This document shows positions 1-8,074 of a DNA stretch of 64,000 bases, in pieces. Origin of the DNA: Corynebacterium massiliense DSM 45435 (GTDB taxonomy: Bacteria; Actinomycetota; Actinomycetes; Mycobacteriales; Mycobacteriaceae); contig NZ_CP063189.1 of assembly GCF_028609805.1 (NCBI RefSeq), forward strand, positions 1,674,001 to 1,738,000, read 5' to 3'. Every line of letters begins with the position of its first letter. Position 1 is the stretch's first letter. The notes beneath the pieces are model-generated. The model worked only from the letters and a program-made list of their open reading frames with translations. It was not told the origin of the DNA and ran no database searches. The position numbers were made by a program, and so were the translations under genes.

Positions 1-667
1 CCGTAACGATCGTGATATTCGCCCCGCTGACCGCGCTGAGGTGGCTCAAGCCAGTGTCGATGTAAAGCTGCTTTTCCGCCGCCGTCTGGAGGCTGGTATC
101 GCCTAACACCATGCCCGGAAGTAGCCCCTGGCTCGCCTCGCCGACCCACTGCTCGACGAGACCGCGGAAATTCGCCGCCACCCCGTCGGCCCACGCGTAC
201 AGTCCCCGCGGTGCCTTCACGTCCGCGGAGCGCGCGTTCAGCACGATCCCGGAAAGACTCGTCCGGTCGGCGTCTACCGCGCGAGCGCGCGCGGTCACCA
301 CGGAGCCCACTGCCGCGTCGCCGGAAAGCTCCCCGGCGAACATGGGCACCTGCGTGGGATACCCGGGGATCTGGACCTTGAGGTACCAGCCGCCGGCATC
401 AGTCGGGGCAGGCCGCGCCACTATGCGCCCGGTGATCTCCCCGACGGCCTCAAAGGCCTGCCACCGCGCCCGGCGCGTGGCGGCGGTAACGAGCGCCAGC
501 GCGCCCGCGCCCCCAATCAGCACGGCCTGCCCGCGCACGCCACGTATCCACAGCGCGACGACCCCCGCCGCCACCAGCGCGGTGAACCAGACCTCGCACC
601 CCAGCGTCACCGCGATAACCATCGCCCACGCCACGAGGGCGCAGGGCGCTAAGCGCAGCTCCCTCAC
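1..667 (-). CDS. comEC: ComEC/Rec2 DNA-uptake channel (N-terminal part, partial)
   Basis: Membrane channel that in competent bacteria carries single-stranded DNA into the cytoplasm. The visible 222 codons begin with hydrophobic N-terminal segments. They end in a stretch containing HLSAVSGANITIV, the hallmark entry to the ComEC competence domain, and the rest lies beyond the left edge. The start is a GTG at 665-667 that overlaps the comEA stop (GTGA), so translation is probably coupled to comEA. No frameshift is visible. Natural competence is not well established in corynebacteria, so the role in DNA uptake is family knowledge and was not observed here. Confidence 0.85.
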   Translation of the reverse strand, partial: MRELRLAPCALVAWAMVIAVTLGCEVWFTALVAAGVVALWIRGVRGQAVLIGGAGALALVTAATRRARWQAFEAVGEITGRIVARPAPTDAGGWYLKVQIPGYPTQVPMFAGELSGDAAVGSVVTARARAVDADRTSLSGIVLNARSADVKAPRGLYAWADGVAANFRGLVEQWVGEASQGLLPGMVLGDTSLQTAAEKQLYIDTGLSHLSAVSGANITIVT

Positions 668-1443
668 ACGGTGACCTTGCCTTCCAGCTGGGCCATCTTG
701 GCCGGTCCAATGCCGGAGACCTCCAACAGTTGCTCCACCGCAGTAAACGGGCCGTGCTCTTCGCGGAAGGACACAATCGCCGCGGCGGTCACATCGCCCA
801 CCCCGCTCAGCGTCTTCAGCTCCTCGGCACCGGCGGTGTTGATATTGATCAGGCCGCCGCTTACGCCCGCGCCCGCGCTGGGCGCCACATCCGGTGAGCC
901 ACCCGGCTGGTCCCCGACCACGAAGCTTCCCCCGGTCGGCGGCGCCGGCTCCCCCTCCGGGGCGGGAGGGCCGACGACGATTTGCTGGCCATCGGCAAGC
1001 AACTGCGCCTGGTTGAGCGAGTTGATGTCGGCGCCGCTTCCCGGACGCGCAATGGCCAGGGCGTCCGCCACCCGCGCGCCGGGAGCGAGGGTGACAAGCC
1101 CAGCCTGCTCGACGTCCCCCACGACGGAGACGACCACTGACGTCGGCTCGCTCGTGGCCGCAGGGGACGCCGTTGTCGCATCACCCGGGTGCGCCGACAG
1201 CTCCAGGGACGGCAACTGCCCGCCTCCCCCATCGCCCGCGGCCGCTGGGTCGCCGCCCGCGCCGGAACGGGCGGAACACCCCGCCCACACCGCAAGACCG
1301 ACGGCAAGAATGACCACCACGACAACGGCGTGGAGGACGGGCACGTGGATGCGCAGGGACGGGTATCGGACGGCGAGGAGATCTTCCTCCCCGGTGGGTC
1401 GGGTCAGTTCGCGGATGCGGTCGCTTACGTGTGGGGGCGCCAT
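664..1443 (-). CDS. comEA: ComEA-like DNA-binding protein with helix-hairpin-helix
   Basis: 259 aa membrane-anchored DNA receptor. A cytoplasmic N-terminus is followed by one membrane segment at about residues 34-52 (Val/Ile-rich). A Ser/Thr/Ala/Pro-rich linker and an SLBB-like beta-grasp region (about 100-155) follow. The last 60 residues form a double helix-hairpin-helix, with ININTAGAEELKTLSGVG and a second SGIGPAKM hairpin, typical of ComEA. It overlaps comEC by 4 bases and should be co-transcribed with it. Upstream lie a good TANNNT -10 (1474-1479) and a paired-box element at 1497-1563. The order comEA-comEC is conserved in actinobacteria. Confidence 0.9.
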   Translation of the reverse strand: MAPPHVSDRIRELTRPTGEEDLLAVRYPSLRIHVPVLHAVVVVVILAVGLAVWAGCSARSGAGGDPAAAGDGGGGQLPSLELSAHPGDATTASPAATSEPTSVVVSVVGDVEQAGLVTLAPGARVADALAIARPGSGADINSLNQAQLLADGQQIVVGPPAPEGEPAPPTGGSFVVGDQPGGSPDVAPSAGAGVSGGLININTAGAEELKTLSGVGDVTAAAIVSFREEHGPFTAVEQLLEVSGIGPAKMAQLEGKVTV

Positions 1444-1473
1444 GCAGGTGACGCTAAGGCCCGGGCGCGGAAA

Positions 1474-1502
1474 ATCCTAGGGGTAAAAGGCCCGCCTGTG
1501 GA
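1474..1502 (-). promoter_or_regulatory. putative comEA-comEC promoter
   Basis: Read on the minus strand, a TAGGAT -10 hexamer (1474-1479) lies 17 bp downstream of TCCACA (1497-1502). TCCACA matches TTGACA at four of six positions and is the end of a TTATCCACA box. The -10 lies about 30 bp before the comEA ATG. The overlap of the -35 with the box suggests that whatever binds the box affects comEA transcription. Inferred from sequence only. Confidence 0.45.
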
Positions 1503-1563
1503 TAACTCCCCTCCCCGGGCCCGAAATTCGCGCGTTGTGCCCGAAAATGGCCACTTATCCACA
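1497..1563. promoter_or_regulatory. 67-bp element with inverted DnaA-box-like sites upstream of comEA
   Basis: TGTGGATAA at 1497-1505 and its exact inverse TTATCCACA at 1555-1563 flank a GC-rich core. A second element at 62681-62747 has the same boxes at the same 58-bp start-to-start spacing. It also shares TCCC after the first box and CCCGAAAA at the same internal offset. The 9-mers match the DnaA-box consensus, but the location upstream of a DNA-uptake operon suggests a regulatory role. Confidence 0.6.
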
Positions 1564-1595
1564 GGCGATCCCGTTCGCCGCGCGGATCCGGCCGT

Positions 1596-2492
1596 CTACC
1601 GCTCCGCCCGCTTCGTCCCAAACGGGCTAGCAAACCCGCCCGGCTGCTTCCCCTTCGGCTTGTCCTCCGGCGGCGCGGAATAGACCGCGGACACCGCAAT
1701 GGCGCCCGGGCCCACGTGCACGCCCAGGACCTTCGACAGCGGCACCACGATGAACAGCGTGCCGCTGGGCAGCGCGTCTTCTAACAGCGCGCGCAGGTTA
1801 CCGGCGTCGGCGCGCGCATCGTTGTGCTGGATGGCGATGAACGCCGGATCCTCGCCGGCGCCGGCCGCCACGAGGTCGACGAGCTTGGCAAACGCCTTCG
1901 ACTGCGTGCGCGTCTTGCCCACCAGCTCTGGGCGGCCGGACTGCATGCTCATAATCGGCTTGGTGGCAAGCAGCGCGGTGGTAAACACTGCGGTGGCAGT
2001 GGACAGCCTGCCGGAGCGGCGCAGCTCCTCGGTGGAATCGAGGTACACCCAGGTGCGGGCGCGCTCCAGGGTGTCCACCGCGATGTCGTAGCACTCGTCC
2101 ACGCTCGCGCCGTCCTGTGCGAGCCGCGCGGCCGACATCGCGGCGGCACCGACCGCCATGCCCGCACTTCCGGTATCGACCAGCCGGACCGAATCATCAA
2201 ACACCCCAGCCGCGGTGGTGGCGGCGGACCACGTGGAGGACAGCTCCTTGGACAGGTGGAGGGCCACCACCCCGTCTTCCTTCCCGTCTCCACCGGCGTC
2301 TGGCCGACGGGAGCGTTCCATCAACCGGCCGTAGAGCGCGGCCAGTTCAATGGCAGTAAGGCCCGAGGTAGAAGGACTTTCCTCCTCCTTTTCGCTGGGC
2401 ACCATGTGCAGGTCCACGACCTCGATGTCGAGCCCGCGCGCAATCTTTTTGGGCAGACCCGCAGACGAGTCCACGACGACTTTGACGGGCAC
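1596..2492 (-). CDS. DegV family fatty-acid-binding protein
   Basis: 298 aa, the normal DegV length. The N-terminus carries the family signature VVDSSAGLP. A central HLSKELSSTW segment corresponds to the conserved loop around the bound lipid carboxylate, and an EELRRSGRLS stretch is also typical. DegV/FakB proteins bind fatty acids and in Firmicutes present them to the kinase FakA; no kinase is visible here. The start is a GTG whose first base overlaps the last base of the TAG stop of the upstream phosphatase (2492-2494), which indicates coupling in the rsfS-gpgP-degV operon. The C-terminal 20 residues are Pro/Lys/Gly-rich. Confidence 0.88.
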   Translation of the reverse strand: MPVKVVVDSSAGLPKKIARGLDIEVVDLHMVPSEKEEESPSTSGLTAIELAALYGRLMERSRRPDAGGDGKEDGVVALHLSKELSSTWSAATTAAGVFDDSVRLVDTGSAGMAVGAAAMSAARLAQDGASVDECYDIAVDTLERARTWVYLDSTEELRRSGRLSTATAVFTTALLATKPIMSMQSGRPELVGKTRTQSKAFAKLVDLVAAGAGEDPAFIAIQHNDARADAGNLRALLEDALPSGTLFIVVPLSKVLGVHVGPGAIAVSAVYSAPPEDKPKGKQPGGFASPFGTKRAER

Positions 2493-3190
2493 TACTGATC
2501 CGCCCCTGCCCCACCGACGACGTGCGCGCCCATGTTCCAGCCGTCCAGGTACCAGCTGGCTTCGGCCACGTTCTCCGGGGCAAAGCGCAGCGGCGCCAGC
2601 AGCTCCTCCGCGTTGAACCGCGGGCGGGCGGTCAGCTGCGCCCAGTGGGTGTTCTTCAGCCCCGACAGCGTGCCGTACTGCTGTTCTTCAAGCCCCAGCA
2701 GATGGCAGACCAGCGCGGAAATCGCCCCGCCGTGGGCGACGACGAGCACCGCGGAGTCCTCCCACTCGTCGAAGGAGGCCATGAGCTCATCGATAACCGG
2801 CCGGGCCCTACGCGCCACCGCCACGCGGGACTCGCCCTGCGGCGGCGCCCACGTCGGATCGTGGCGCCAGATGGCCCGCGCCCCCGGGGAGGCCTCGTCC
2901 ACCTCCGCGGAGCTCATGCCCTGCCACTCGCCCAAGTGCGTCTCGCGCAGGCGGTCGTCCAGTTCCACGTCCACGCCGAGCTTCTCCCCGATGACCCGCG
3001 CGGTCTCGGCTGCGCGCGTCAGGGTGGACGCCACGATCTTGGAAATCCCCTTGCCCACCATCAGCTCCGCGGCGTCGCGCGCCTGGGCGTAGCCGGTCTC
3101 GGTGAGATCGGTATCGAGGTGTCCTTGCATGCGGCCAGCCGCGTTATACGTGGTCTGGCCATGGCGGATGAGGAAAAGACGACGGCTCAT
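2492..3190 (-). CDS. gpgP: histidine phosphatase, GpgP-like (glucosyl-3-phosphoglycerate phosphatase)
   Basis: 232 aa histidine phosphatase/phosphoglycerate-mutase fold. The N-terminal RHGQT places catalytic His10. LRETHLGEWQG (about 82-91) holds the acidic proton donor, and VAHGGA near 152 has the second His. The order rsfS-this gene-DegV resembles the mycobacterial Rv2420c-Rv2419c-Rv2417c region, where Rv2419c is GpgP, which makes glucosylglycerate for methylglucose lipopolysaccharide. The ATG at 3188-3190 is chosen because it starts MSRRLFLIRHG; longer readings lack similarity. The substrate is inferred from synteny, and a general phosphoglycerate-mutase-like phosphatase remains possible. 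Confidence 0.82.
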   Translation of the reverse strand: MSRRLFLIRHGQTTYNAAGRMQGHLDTDLTETGYAQARDAAELMVGKGISKIVASTLTRAAETARVIGEKLGVDVELDDRLRETHLGEWQGMSSAEVDEASPGARAIWRHDPTWAPPQGESRVAVARRARPVIDELMASFDEWEDSAVLVVAHGGAISALVCHLLGLEEQQYGTLSGLKNTHWAQLTARPRFNAEELLAPLRFAPENVAEASWYLDGWNMGAHVVGGAGADQ

Positions 3191-3197
3191 GACGAGG

Positions 3198-3671
3198 CTA
3201 AAACTCCTCGTCCTCGCCCGGCGCGCGCTGCGCCAGCGAGAGATCGTCCTGGCTCTCGGCGTCGCGCGGCAACACGCCATCCTCGCCCCAAGCGCCGACG
3301 GACTCCGGCGTGTCGATGCCCTCCACCTCAATAACCGGGCAGTCGTGGTACAGACGGTCCAGCCCGTAGTAGTCGCGCTCGCTATCGCGCTGGACATGGA
3401 CGACGATGTTGCCGTAATCCAGCAGCACCCAGCGGTTTTCGCGATTGCCCTCGCGGCGCTTCGGCTCGAAGCCTTCCGCGGACAGCTCCTCGTCGATCTC
3501 ATCAACCACGGAGCGCACCTGGCGCTCGTTATCGGCCGAGGCAATAACGAAGATTTCGGTGATGGCTAGTACGTCGGAGACATCGACGACGCGGATGTTG
3601 TCCGCGAGCTTTTCGTCGGCTGCGCGCGCTGCAATTTCCGCCATGCGGCGGGCGGTGTCAGTAACAGACAA
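3198..3671 (-). CDS. rsfS: ribosomal silencing factor RsfS (Iojap family)
   Basis: 157 aa. RsfS binds ribosomal protein L14 and blocks joining of the 30S and 50S subunits when nutrients are short. The core shows the family pattern: the segment around DVLAITEIFVIASADNERQV, RREGNRENRWVLLDYGNIVVH, and YGLDRLYHDCP. The best start is a TTG at 3669-3671 with AAGGGAAG just upstream; the next Met would remove the first nine residues. It lies 7 bases before the GpgP-like gene and follows nadD after 145 bp. About 40 C-terminal residues beyond the core are acidic and variable. Confidence 0.92.
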   Translation of the reverse strand: MSVTDTARRMAEIAARAADEKLADNIRVVDVSDVLAITEIFVIASADNERQVRSVVDEIDEELSAEGFEPKRREGNRENRWVLLDYGNIVVHVQRDSERDYYGLDRLYHDCPVIEVEGIDTPESVGAWGEDGVLPRDAESQDDLSLAQRAPGEDEEF

Positions 3672-3816
3672 ATTCTTCCCTTGCTAGACGTAGACGTCAG
3701 GTGGTTGTGCGACAACGAGTCACCGCGCGGGCGCCCCAAGCGCCGCACGCATTCATGCTGCACATATTACTGTCCACGGCACGCGTGAAGCCACATGCCG
3801 GGACGGACCGCGCAAC

Positions 3817-4437
3817 TCACAGCGGTTCGTCGGAGTCGGGCCGGTACAGCTTGTTTTTGGCGATGTACTGCACGACCCCGTCCGGCACCAGGTACCACAC
3901 CGGGTATCCCGCGGCCGCGCGCTTGCGGCAATCGGTGGAAGAAATCGCCATCGCCGGGATGTCGATGAGGTCGATGGAATCCTGGCTGTCGGCCGGCAGC
4001 GCGTCCTTGGTCAGCTCATAACCCGGCCGGGTCACGCCCACGAACCGGGCCATGTCGAGCATCTCTTCCCAGTCGCGCCACTGCATGATGGACCCCAGCG
4101 CGTCCGCGCCGGTGATGAAGAACAGCTCGGCGTCGGGGTAGAACTCCCGGATGTCCGCGAGCGTGTCGATGGTGTAGGTCGGCCCACCGCGGTCAATGTC
4201 GACGCGGCTGACCGTAAAGCGCGGGTTGGAGGCCGTGGCCACCATCGTCATGAGATAGCGGTGCTCGGCCTCGGTGACATCACGGTCGGCTTTCTGCCAC
4301 GGCTGCCCCGTGGGTACGAAGACCACCTGGTCGAGGGAAAAGCGGTGGGCAACTTCGCTCGCCGCCACGAGGTGGCCGTGGTGGATCGGGTCGAAGGTGC
4401 CGCCCATGATGCCGATGCGGTCGCGCGTGGTAGCCAT
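3817..4437 (-). CDS. nadD: nicotinate-nucleotide adenylyltransferase
   Basis: 206 aa nucleotidyltransferase that joins nicotinate mononucleotide and ATP to make deamido-[15 protein letters not shown] near residue 12 is the T/HxGH phosphate-binding motif, and [10 protein letters not shown] near the C-terminus is the ISSTxxR motif. An ATG start gives the usual family length. It stands between proA and rsfS on the same strand, the usual actinobacterial arrangement of nadD next to rsfS. Confidence 0.95.
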   Translation of the reverse strand: MATTRDRIGIMGGTFDPIHHGHLVAASEVAHRFSLDQVVFVPTGQPWQKADRDVTEAEHRYLMTMVATASNPRFTVSRVDIDRGGPTYTIDTLADIREFYPDAELFFITGADALGSIMQWRDWEEMLDMARFVGVTRPGYELTKDALPADSQDSIDLIDIPAMAISSTDCRKRAAAGYPVWYLVPDGVVQYIAKNKLYRPDSDEPL

Positions 4438-4478
4438 GGTTTCCCAAGTATACGGAAGGGACTACTCCGCCCCGGGCT

Positions 4479-5777
4479 CTACGGGCGGGTCTGGCCGGTG
4501 CCCTGCAGGATCCACTTGTAGGAGGTGAGCTCCGGCAGCGCCATCGGGCCGCGGGCGTGCAGCTTCTGGGTGGAGATGCCGATTTCCGCACCCATGCCGT
4601 AGACCTCGCCGTCGGTGAACGCGGTAGACGCGTTGAGCATGACCGCCGCGGCGTCGACCTCGTTGCCGAACTTCACCAGCACGTCCGCGTCCTGGGCGGC
4701 GATGGCCTCGGTGTGGCCTGTGCTGTACTTGCCGATGTGCGCAATCGCGCCGTCGACACCGTCGACCACCTTAGCGCAAATATCCATGGAGAGGAACTCC
4801 TGCTCCCACTCCTCCTCGGTGGCCTCGACCGCACCCTCAACGCCGAAGCCCTCCAGCTCAGACACGTCACCGTGGATGGTGACCCCGGCGTCCTGCAGCT
4901 GCTTGACGATGCGGAGCTTCACGTCATCGGCAAGCGCGGCATCGAGAAGAACGCACTCGGTGGAGTTGCACACGGACGTCCGGCGGGTCTTGCCGTTGAC
5001 GACCATGTCGATGGCCTTATCGATGTCCGCGGAGCCGTCGATGTAGAAGTGGCAGTTGCCGGTGCCGGTCTCGATGGCCGGAACGGTCGCGCCCTTGACC
5101 ACGGCGTTAATAAGACCTGCACCACCGCGCGGGATGACCAAGTCCACCAGACCACGGGCGGTGATGAGGTCCTGGACCGAATCGCGGGTCTCGCACGGCA
5201 GCAGCTGCACGCCCTCGCGCGGCAGGTCGAACTTCTCCAGGGTGTTTTGGAGGATCTCCACCAGCTTCTCGTTGGACTTGCGCGCGGACTTGGACCCGCG
5301 CAGAAGCGGCACGTTGCCGGACTTAAGCGCCAGGCCGAAGGCGTCGACGGTGACGTTGGGGCGCGCCTCGTAGACCATGCCCATGACACCCAGCGGGACG
5401 CGCACCTTGCGCATCTGGATGCCGTTGTCCATGTTCTTGCCCTCGAGGATCTGGCCGACTGGATCCTGCAGGCCGGCGACCTGGCGCAGGCCATCGGCAA
5501 TGCCGGCGACGCGATCCTCATCGAGCGCCAGCCGGTCCAGCAGCGACTCGGACAGGCCACGCTCCTTGCCGGCCTCCAAGTCCTGCTTGTTGGCTTCCAG
5601 AATTGCCGCGGTGTTGTCGATGAGATCCTGGGCCGCCTGCTCCAGAATCTCGTTCTTGCGCGGCGTGGTCAGCTGTGCGAAAGTGGCCGCCACTTGCTTC
5701 GCCGCACGGGCCTTATCCAAGACCTCGGTGCGCTCAGCTTCACGTTCAGGGGTCAACTCATTCGCATAATCAGTCAT
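4479..5777 (-). CDS. proA: gamma-glutamyl phosphate reductase
   Basis: 432 aa aldehyde-dehydrogenase-fold enzyme for the second step of proline synthesis, reducing glutamyl-5-phosphate with NADPH. SVCNSTE contains the catalytic Cys, and GVMGMVYEARPNVT and the C-terminal MGAEIGISTQKLHARGP are typical ProA. The ATG at 5775-5777 (MTDYANEL) is chosen because the longer upstream reading has no family similarity. It lies downstream of proB and the hydroxyacid dehydrogenase on the same strand. All three are closely spaced and could form one proline unit with a passenger gene. Confidence 0.95.
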   Translation of the reverse strand: MTDYANELTPEREAERTEVLDKARAAKQVAATFAQLTTPRKNEILEQAAQDLIDNTAAILEANKQDLEAGKERGLSESLLDRLALDEDRVAGIADGLRQVAGLQDPVGQILEGKNMDNGIQMRKVRVPLGVMGMVYEARPNVTVDAFGLALKSGNVPLLRGSKSARKSNEKLVEILQNTLEKFDLPREGVQLLPCETRDSVQDLITARGLVDLVIPRGGAGLINAVVKGATVPAIETGTGNCHFYIDGSADIDKAIDMVVNGKTRRTSVCNSTECVLLDAALADDVKLRIVKQLQDAGVTIHGDVSELEGFGVEGAVEATEEEWEQEFLSMDICAKVVDGVDGAIAHIGKYSTGHTEAIAAQDADVLVKFGNEVDAAAVMLNASTAFTDGEVYGMGAEIGISTQKLHARGPMALPELTSYKWILQGTGQTRP

Positions 5778-5826
5778 GCGGCCGAGTGTACATAACCAAT
5801 CCGGTGGCCCCGGGGAATAAATTTTT

Positions 5827-6765
5827 CTAATAACCGGCTGACGGATCGACCTGCGTCGGCATCTCCTCGCCGCGCTCAAACGCGTCCATGTTTGCCGCAG
5901 CGGTCTTGCCCACGTGCAGGCGCGCCACGCGGAAGGAGGCGCCGATGTGCGGGCTGATGGTGCAGTTGTCCATCGCCCACAACGGGTGATCGTCCGGCAG
6001 CGGTTCCGGATCGGTGACCTCGAGAGCGGCGCCGGCGATCTCGTCGTTCTTTAACGCCTCGACCAAGTCATCTGTGTTGATGAGCTTGCCGCGGCCGATG
6101 TTGACCAAAATCGCACTGTCCTTCATCGCCGTGAGCTTTTCCGCATCGACGATGCCCTCGGTCTCCGCGGTCAGCGGCAACACGAGCACGACGATGTCCG
6201 CGGTCTCCCACAACGCGTCGGCATCGGCCATCTTCACCGTCTGGTCTGCGCCCTCGACCTCACGACCGGAGCGGTTGACGGCGATGACCTCCATGTCGAA
6301 GGGCTCAATGAGCCGAATGAACTCTTTGCCAATGCCACCAGCGCCGAAGATGACCAGCTTCTTCTTTCCGCGGTGCAGGTTGCTGTACAGCCACTGCTGC
6401 GTGCGGTCGGCATGCCCGGCAACGTCAAAGGAGGCAGCGCGGGTGACCTCCTTCTGGCGGTGCGCCTGGGCCAAAAGCAGCATCAGCCCCATCTCTGCAA
6501 CCGGGGTGGCGAAGGCACCGGCCGTATTCGCCCACGGAATGCCGTCTTCGGTGATAAGCCCGGCATCAATCAATCCCTCCACGCCCGTAAAGCAGTGCTG
6601 GACGAACTGGATGTTGTCCGGCAGCTTGTCCGGGAAGTCCTCCGGGTTGGAGGAGGTGAAGACGAAAACGTCGGCCTGAGACAGGTCATCGACACGCTCG
6701 TGGCCGGCGGCGACGATGTCCTCGACGGTCTCGTCCCAGATGTGGGGCCCCATGAAAAACTTCAC
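5827..6765 (-). CDS. D-isomer specific 2-hydroxyacid dehydrogenase, NAD-binding
   Basis: 312 aa. A Rossmann glycine motif (FGAGGIGKEF) sits near residue 135. Catalytic residues appear in NIGRGKLIN (Arg), EVTDPEPLP (Glu) and SPHIGA (His), the standard D-2-hydroxyacid dehydrogenase triad. The start is GTG (MKFFMGPHIW). The family reduces 2-keto acids or oxidises 2-hydroxy acids such as glyoxylate, hydroxypyruvate or phosphoglycerate. Here the substrate is unknown; it is too short for SerA and lacks an ACT domain. It sits between proB and proA, an arrangement I recall in other corynebacteria. A direct link to proline synthesis is not evident. Confidence 0.85.
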   Translation of the reverse strand: MKFFMGPHIWDETVEDIVAAGHERVDDLSQADVFVFTSSNPEDFPDKLPDNIQFVQHCFTGVEGLIDAGLITEDGIPWANTAGAFATPVAEMGLMLLLAQAHRQKEVTRAASFDVAGHADRTQQWLYSNLHRGKKKLVIFGAGGIGKEFIRLIEPFDMEVIAVNRSGREVEGADQTVKMADADALWETADIVVLVLPLTAETEGIVDAEKLTAMKDSAILVNIGRGKLINTDDLVEALKNDEIAGAALEVTDPEPLPDDHPLWAMDNCTISPHIGASFRVARLHVGKTAAANMDAFERGEEMPTQVDPSAGY

Positions 6766-6780
6766 CGAAATAACCTCTTC

Positions 6781-8037
6781 CTACAGGCGGGAGGCGTAGT
6801 TGGACAGGTAGTCCGCGTGGACCACCGCGCGCTGGAACTCCGGATCGAGATCCTCGGTGCGCCGACCCATGATCTTGCGCAAGGTACTGGAGTCGAAATT
6901 GACCTCGCCGCGGCCGATGATCTTCGACTCCGGGCCGACGATGTCCACGATTTCGCCGGCGCGGAACTCGCCGTCGACCTCGGTAATACCGACCGCGAGC
7001 AGCGAGTTGCCGCCCTTGGTCACGGCCTCTTCCGCACCCTGGTCGAGGCGCAGCGTGCCGCCCGAGTCGGCGGTGTAGAGCGCCCAGAACTTCCAGGCGG
7101 ACAGGCGGCGTTCCTCGCGAGTGTGGAAGACGGTGCCCATGCGGCTATCTTCCAGCGCCGGGCCGATGTTTTCCGCAGAGGTCAAAAGGACCGGCACGCC
7201 GCCGCGGGCGGCCAGCCGCGCCGCCGAGACCTTGGAGGCCATGCCGCCGGTGCCAACCTTGCCGCCGTCGCCAGCCGCGACGCCCTTCAAGTCCTTGCCG
7301 GTACGCACCTCAGGAACGAACTTCGCGTCCGGCTCCGCCGGGTTCTTGTCGTAGAGGCCGTCGACGTCGGAGAACAGGAAGAGTGCGTCGGCACCGATGA
7401 GGTGGGCCACGAGCGCCGAGAGGCGGTCGTTGTCGCCGAACTGCATCTCGGAGGTGGCCACGGTGTCGTTCTCGTTCACGATCGGGACCGCGCGCAGGTG
7501 CAGCAGCTTGTCGATGGTTCGCTTCGCATTACGCGCCCGATCGCGGCGCCCCGCATCGGAGGCGGTAAGCAGAACCTGCCCCACCGAACGGCCATAGCGC
7601 GCGAAAGAGCGGGACCACTCGTAGGCCAGGTGGACCTGGCCGGCCGCGGCGGCCGCCTGCTTGGTGGCCAGGTCAGTCGGGCGCTGGCTTAGTCCCAGCG
7701 GGCGCATACCGGCGGCGACGGCACCGGAGGAGACCAGCACGACGTCAGAGACTTCCATGCGCGCCTGGATGGCATCGACGATGCGGTCGATCTTTTCCGG
7801 CGCGGCGGCGAAGTTATCGCCGGTCAGCGAAGACGAGCCAATCTTCACCACGATGCGCTTGGCGTTTTGGATCTCCTCACGCAGCGGTGACTCGTGGCCC
7901 ATGGCCAGGGAGTCCTCGGCCATGGCGGTGGGCGCCGGGAAGGGGGTTTCAGGCGCCTGATCGTCATAGGGCGAAAGCGGTAGCGGACGGTCGGACTCAG
8001 CCGGTGGCTCGTAGGGATTACCTTGATCGCTAGTCAT
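6781..8037 (-). CDS. proB: glutamate 5-kinase with PUA domain and N-terminal extension
   Basis: 418 aa; catalyses ATP-dependent phosphorylation of glutamate, the first proline step. The amino-acid kinase domain starts at about residue 60 ([13 protein letters not shown]), has [10 protein letters not shown], and is followed by a PUA domain from about 330. About 55 Pro/Asp-rich residues precede the kinase core, longer than most ProB. The ATG at 8037 is supported by a promoter whose predicted transcription start coincides with it (see 8046-8074), giving a leaderless mRNA that encodes the extension. An internal Met46 ([10 protein letters not shown]) is the alternative start. Confidence 0.93.
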   Translation of the reverse strand: MTSDQGNPYEPPAESDRPLPLSPYDDQAPETPFPAPTAMAEDSLAMGHESPLREEIQNAKRIVVKIGSSSLTGDNFAAAPEKIDRIVDAIQARMEVSDVVLVSSGAVAAGMRPLGLSQRPTDLATKQAAAAAGQVHLAYEWSRSFARYGRSVGQVLLTASDAGRRDRARNAKRTIDKLLHLRAVPIVNENDTVATSEMQFGDNDRLSALVAHLIGADALFLFSDVDGLYDKNPAEPDAKFVPEVRTGKDLKGVAAGDGGKVGTGGMASKVSAARLAARGGVPVLLTSAENIGPALEDSRMGTVFHTREERRLSAWKFWALYTADSGGTLRLDQGAEEAVTKGGNSLLAVGITEVDGEFRAGEIVDIVGPESKIIGRGEVNFDSSTLRKIMGRRTEDLDPEFQRAVVHADYLSNYASRL

Positions 8038-8045
8038 GCCAGACG

Positions 8046-8074
8046 ATCATACGAGGCGATGGATCAACTTTCAG
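8046..8074 (-). promoter_or_regulatory. putative leaderless promoter of proB
   Basis: On the minus strand CTGAAA (8069-8074), a 17-bp spacer and TATGAT (8046-8051) are followed after 8 bases by the proB ATG, so the transcript would begin at or next to the start codon. There is no purine-rich ribosome site before the ATG, which fits leaderless translation. The -35 lies just inside the end of the preceding sortase gene. Confidence 0.55.

Noticed and set aside
1497..1563. Chromosomal replication origin indicated by DnaA boxes
   Set aside because: Only two boxes, no A+T-rich unwinding region, and no dnaA, dnaN or rpmH nearby.
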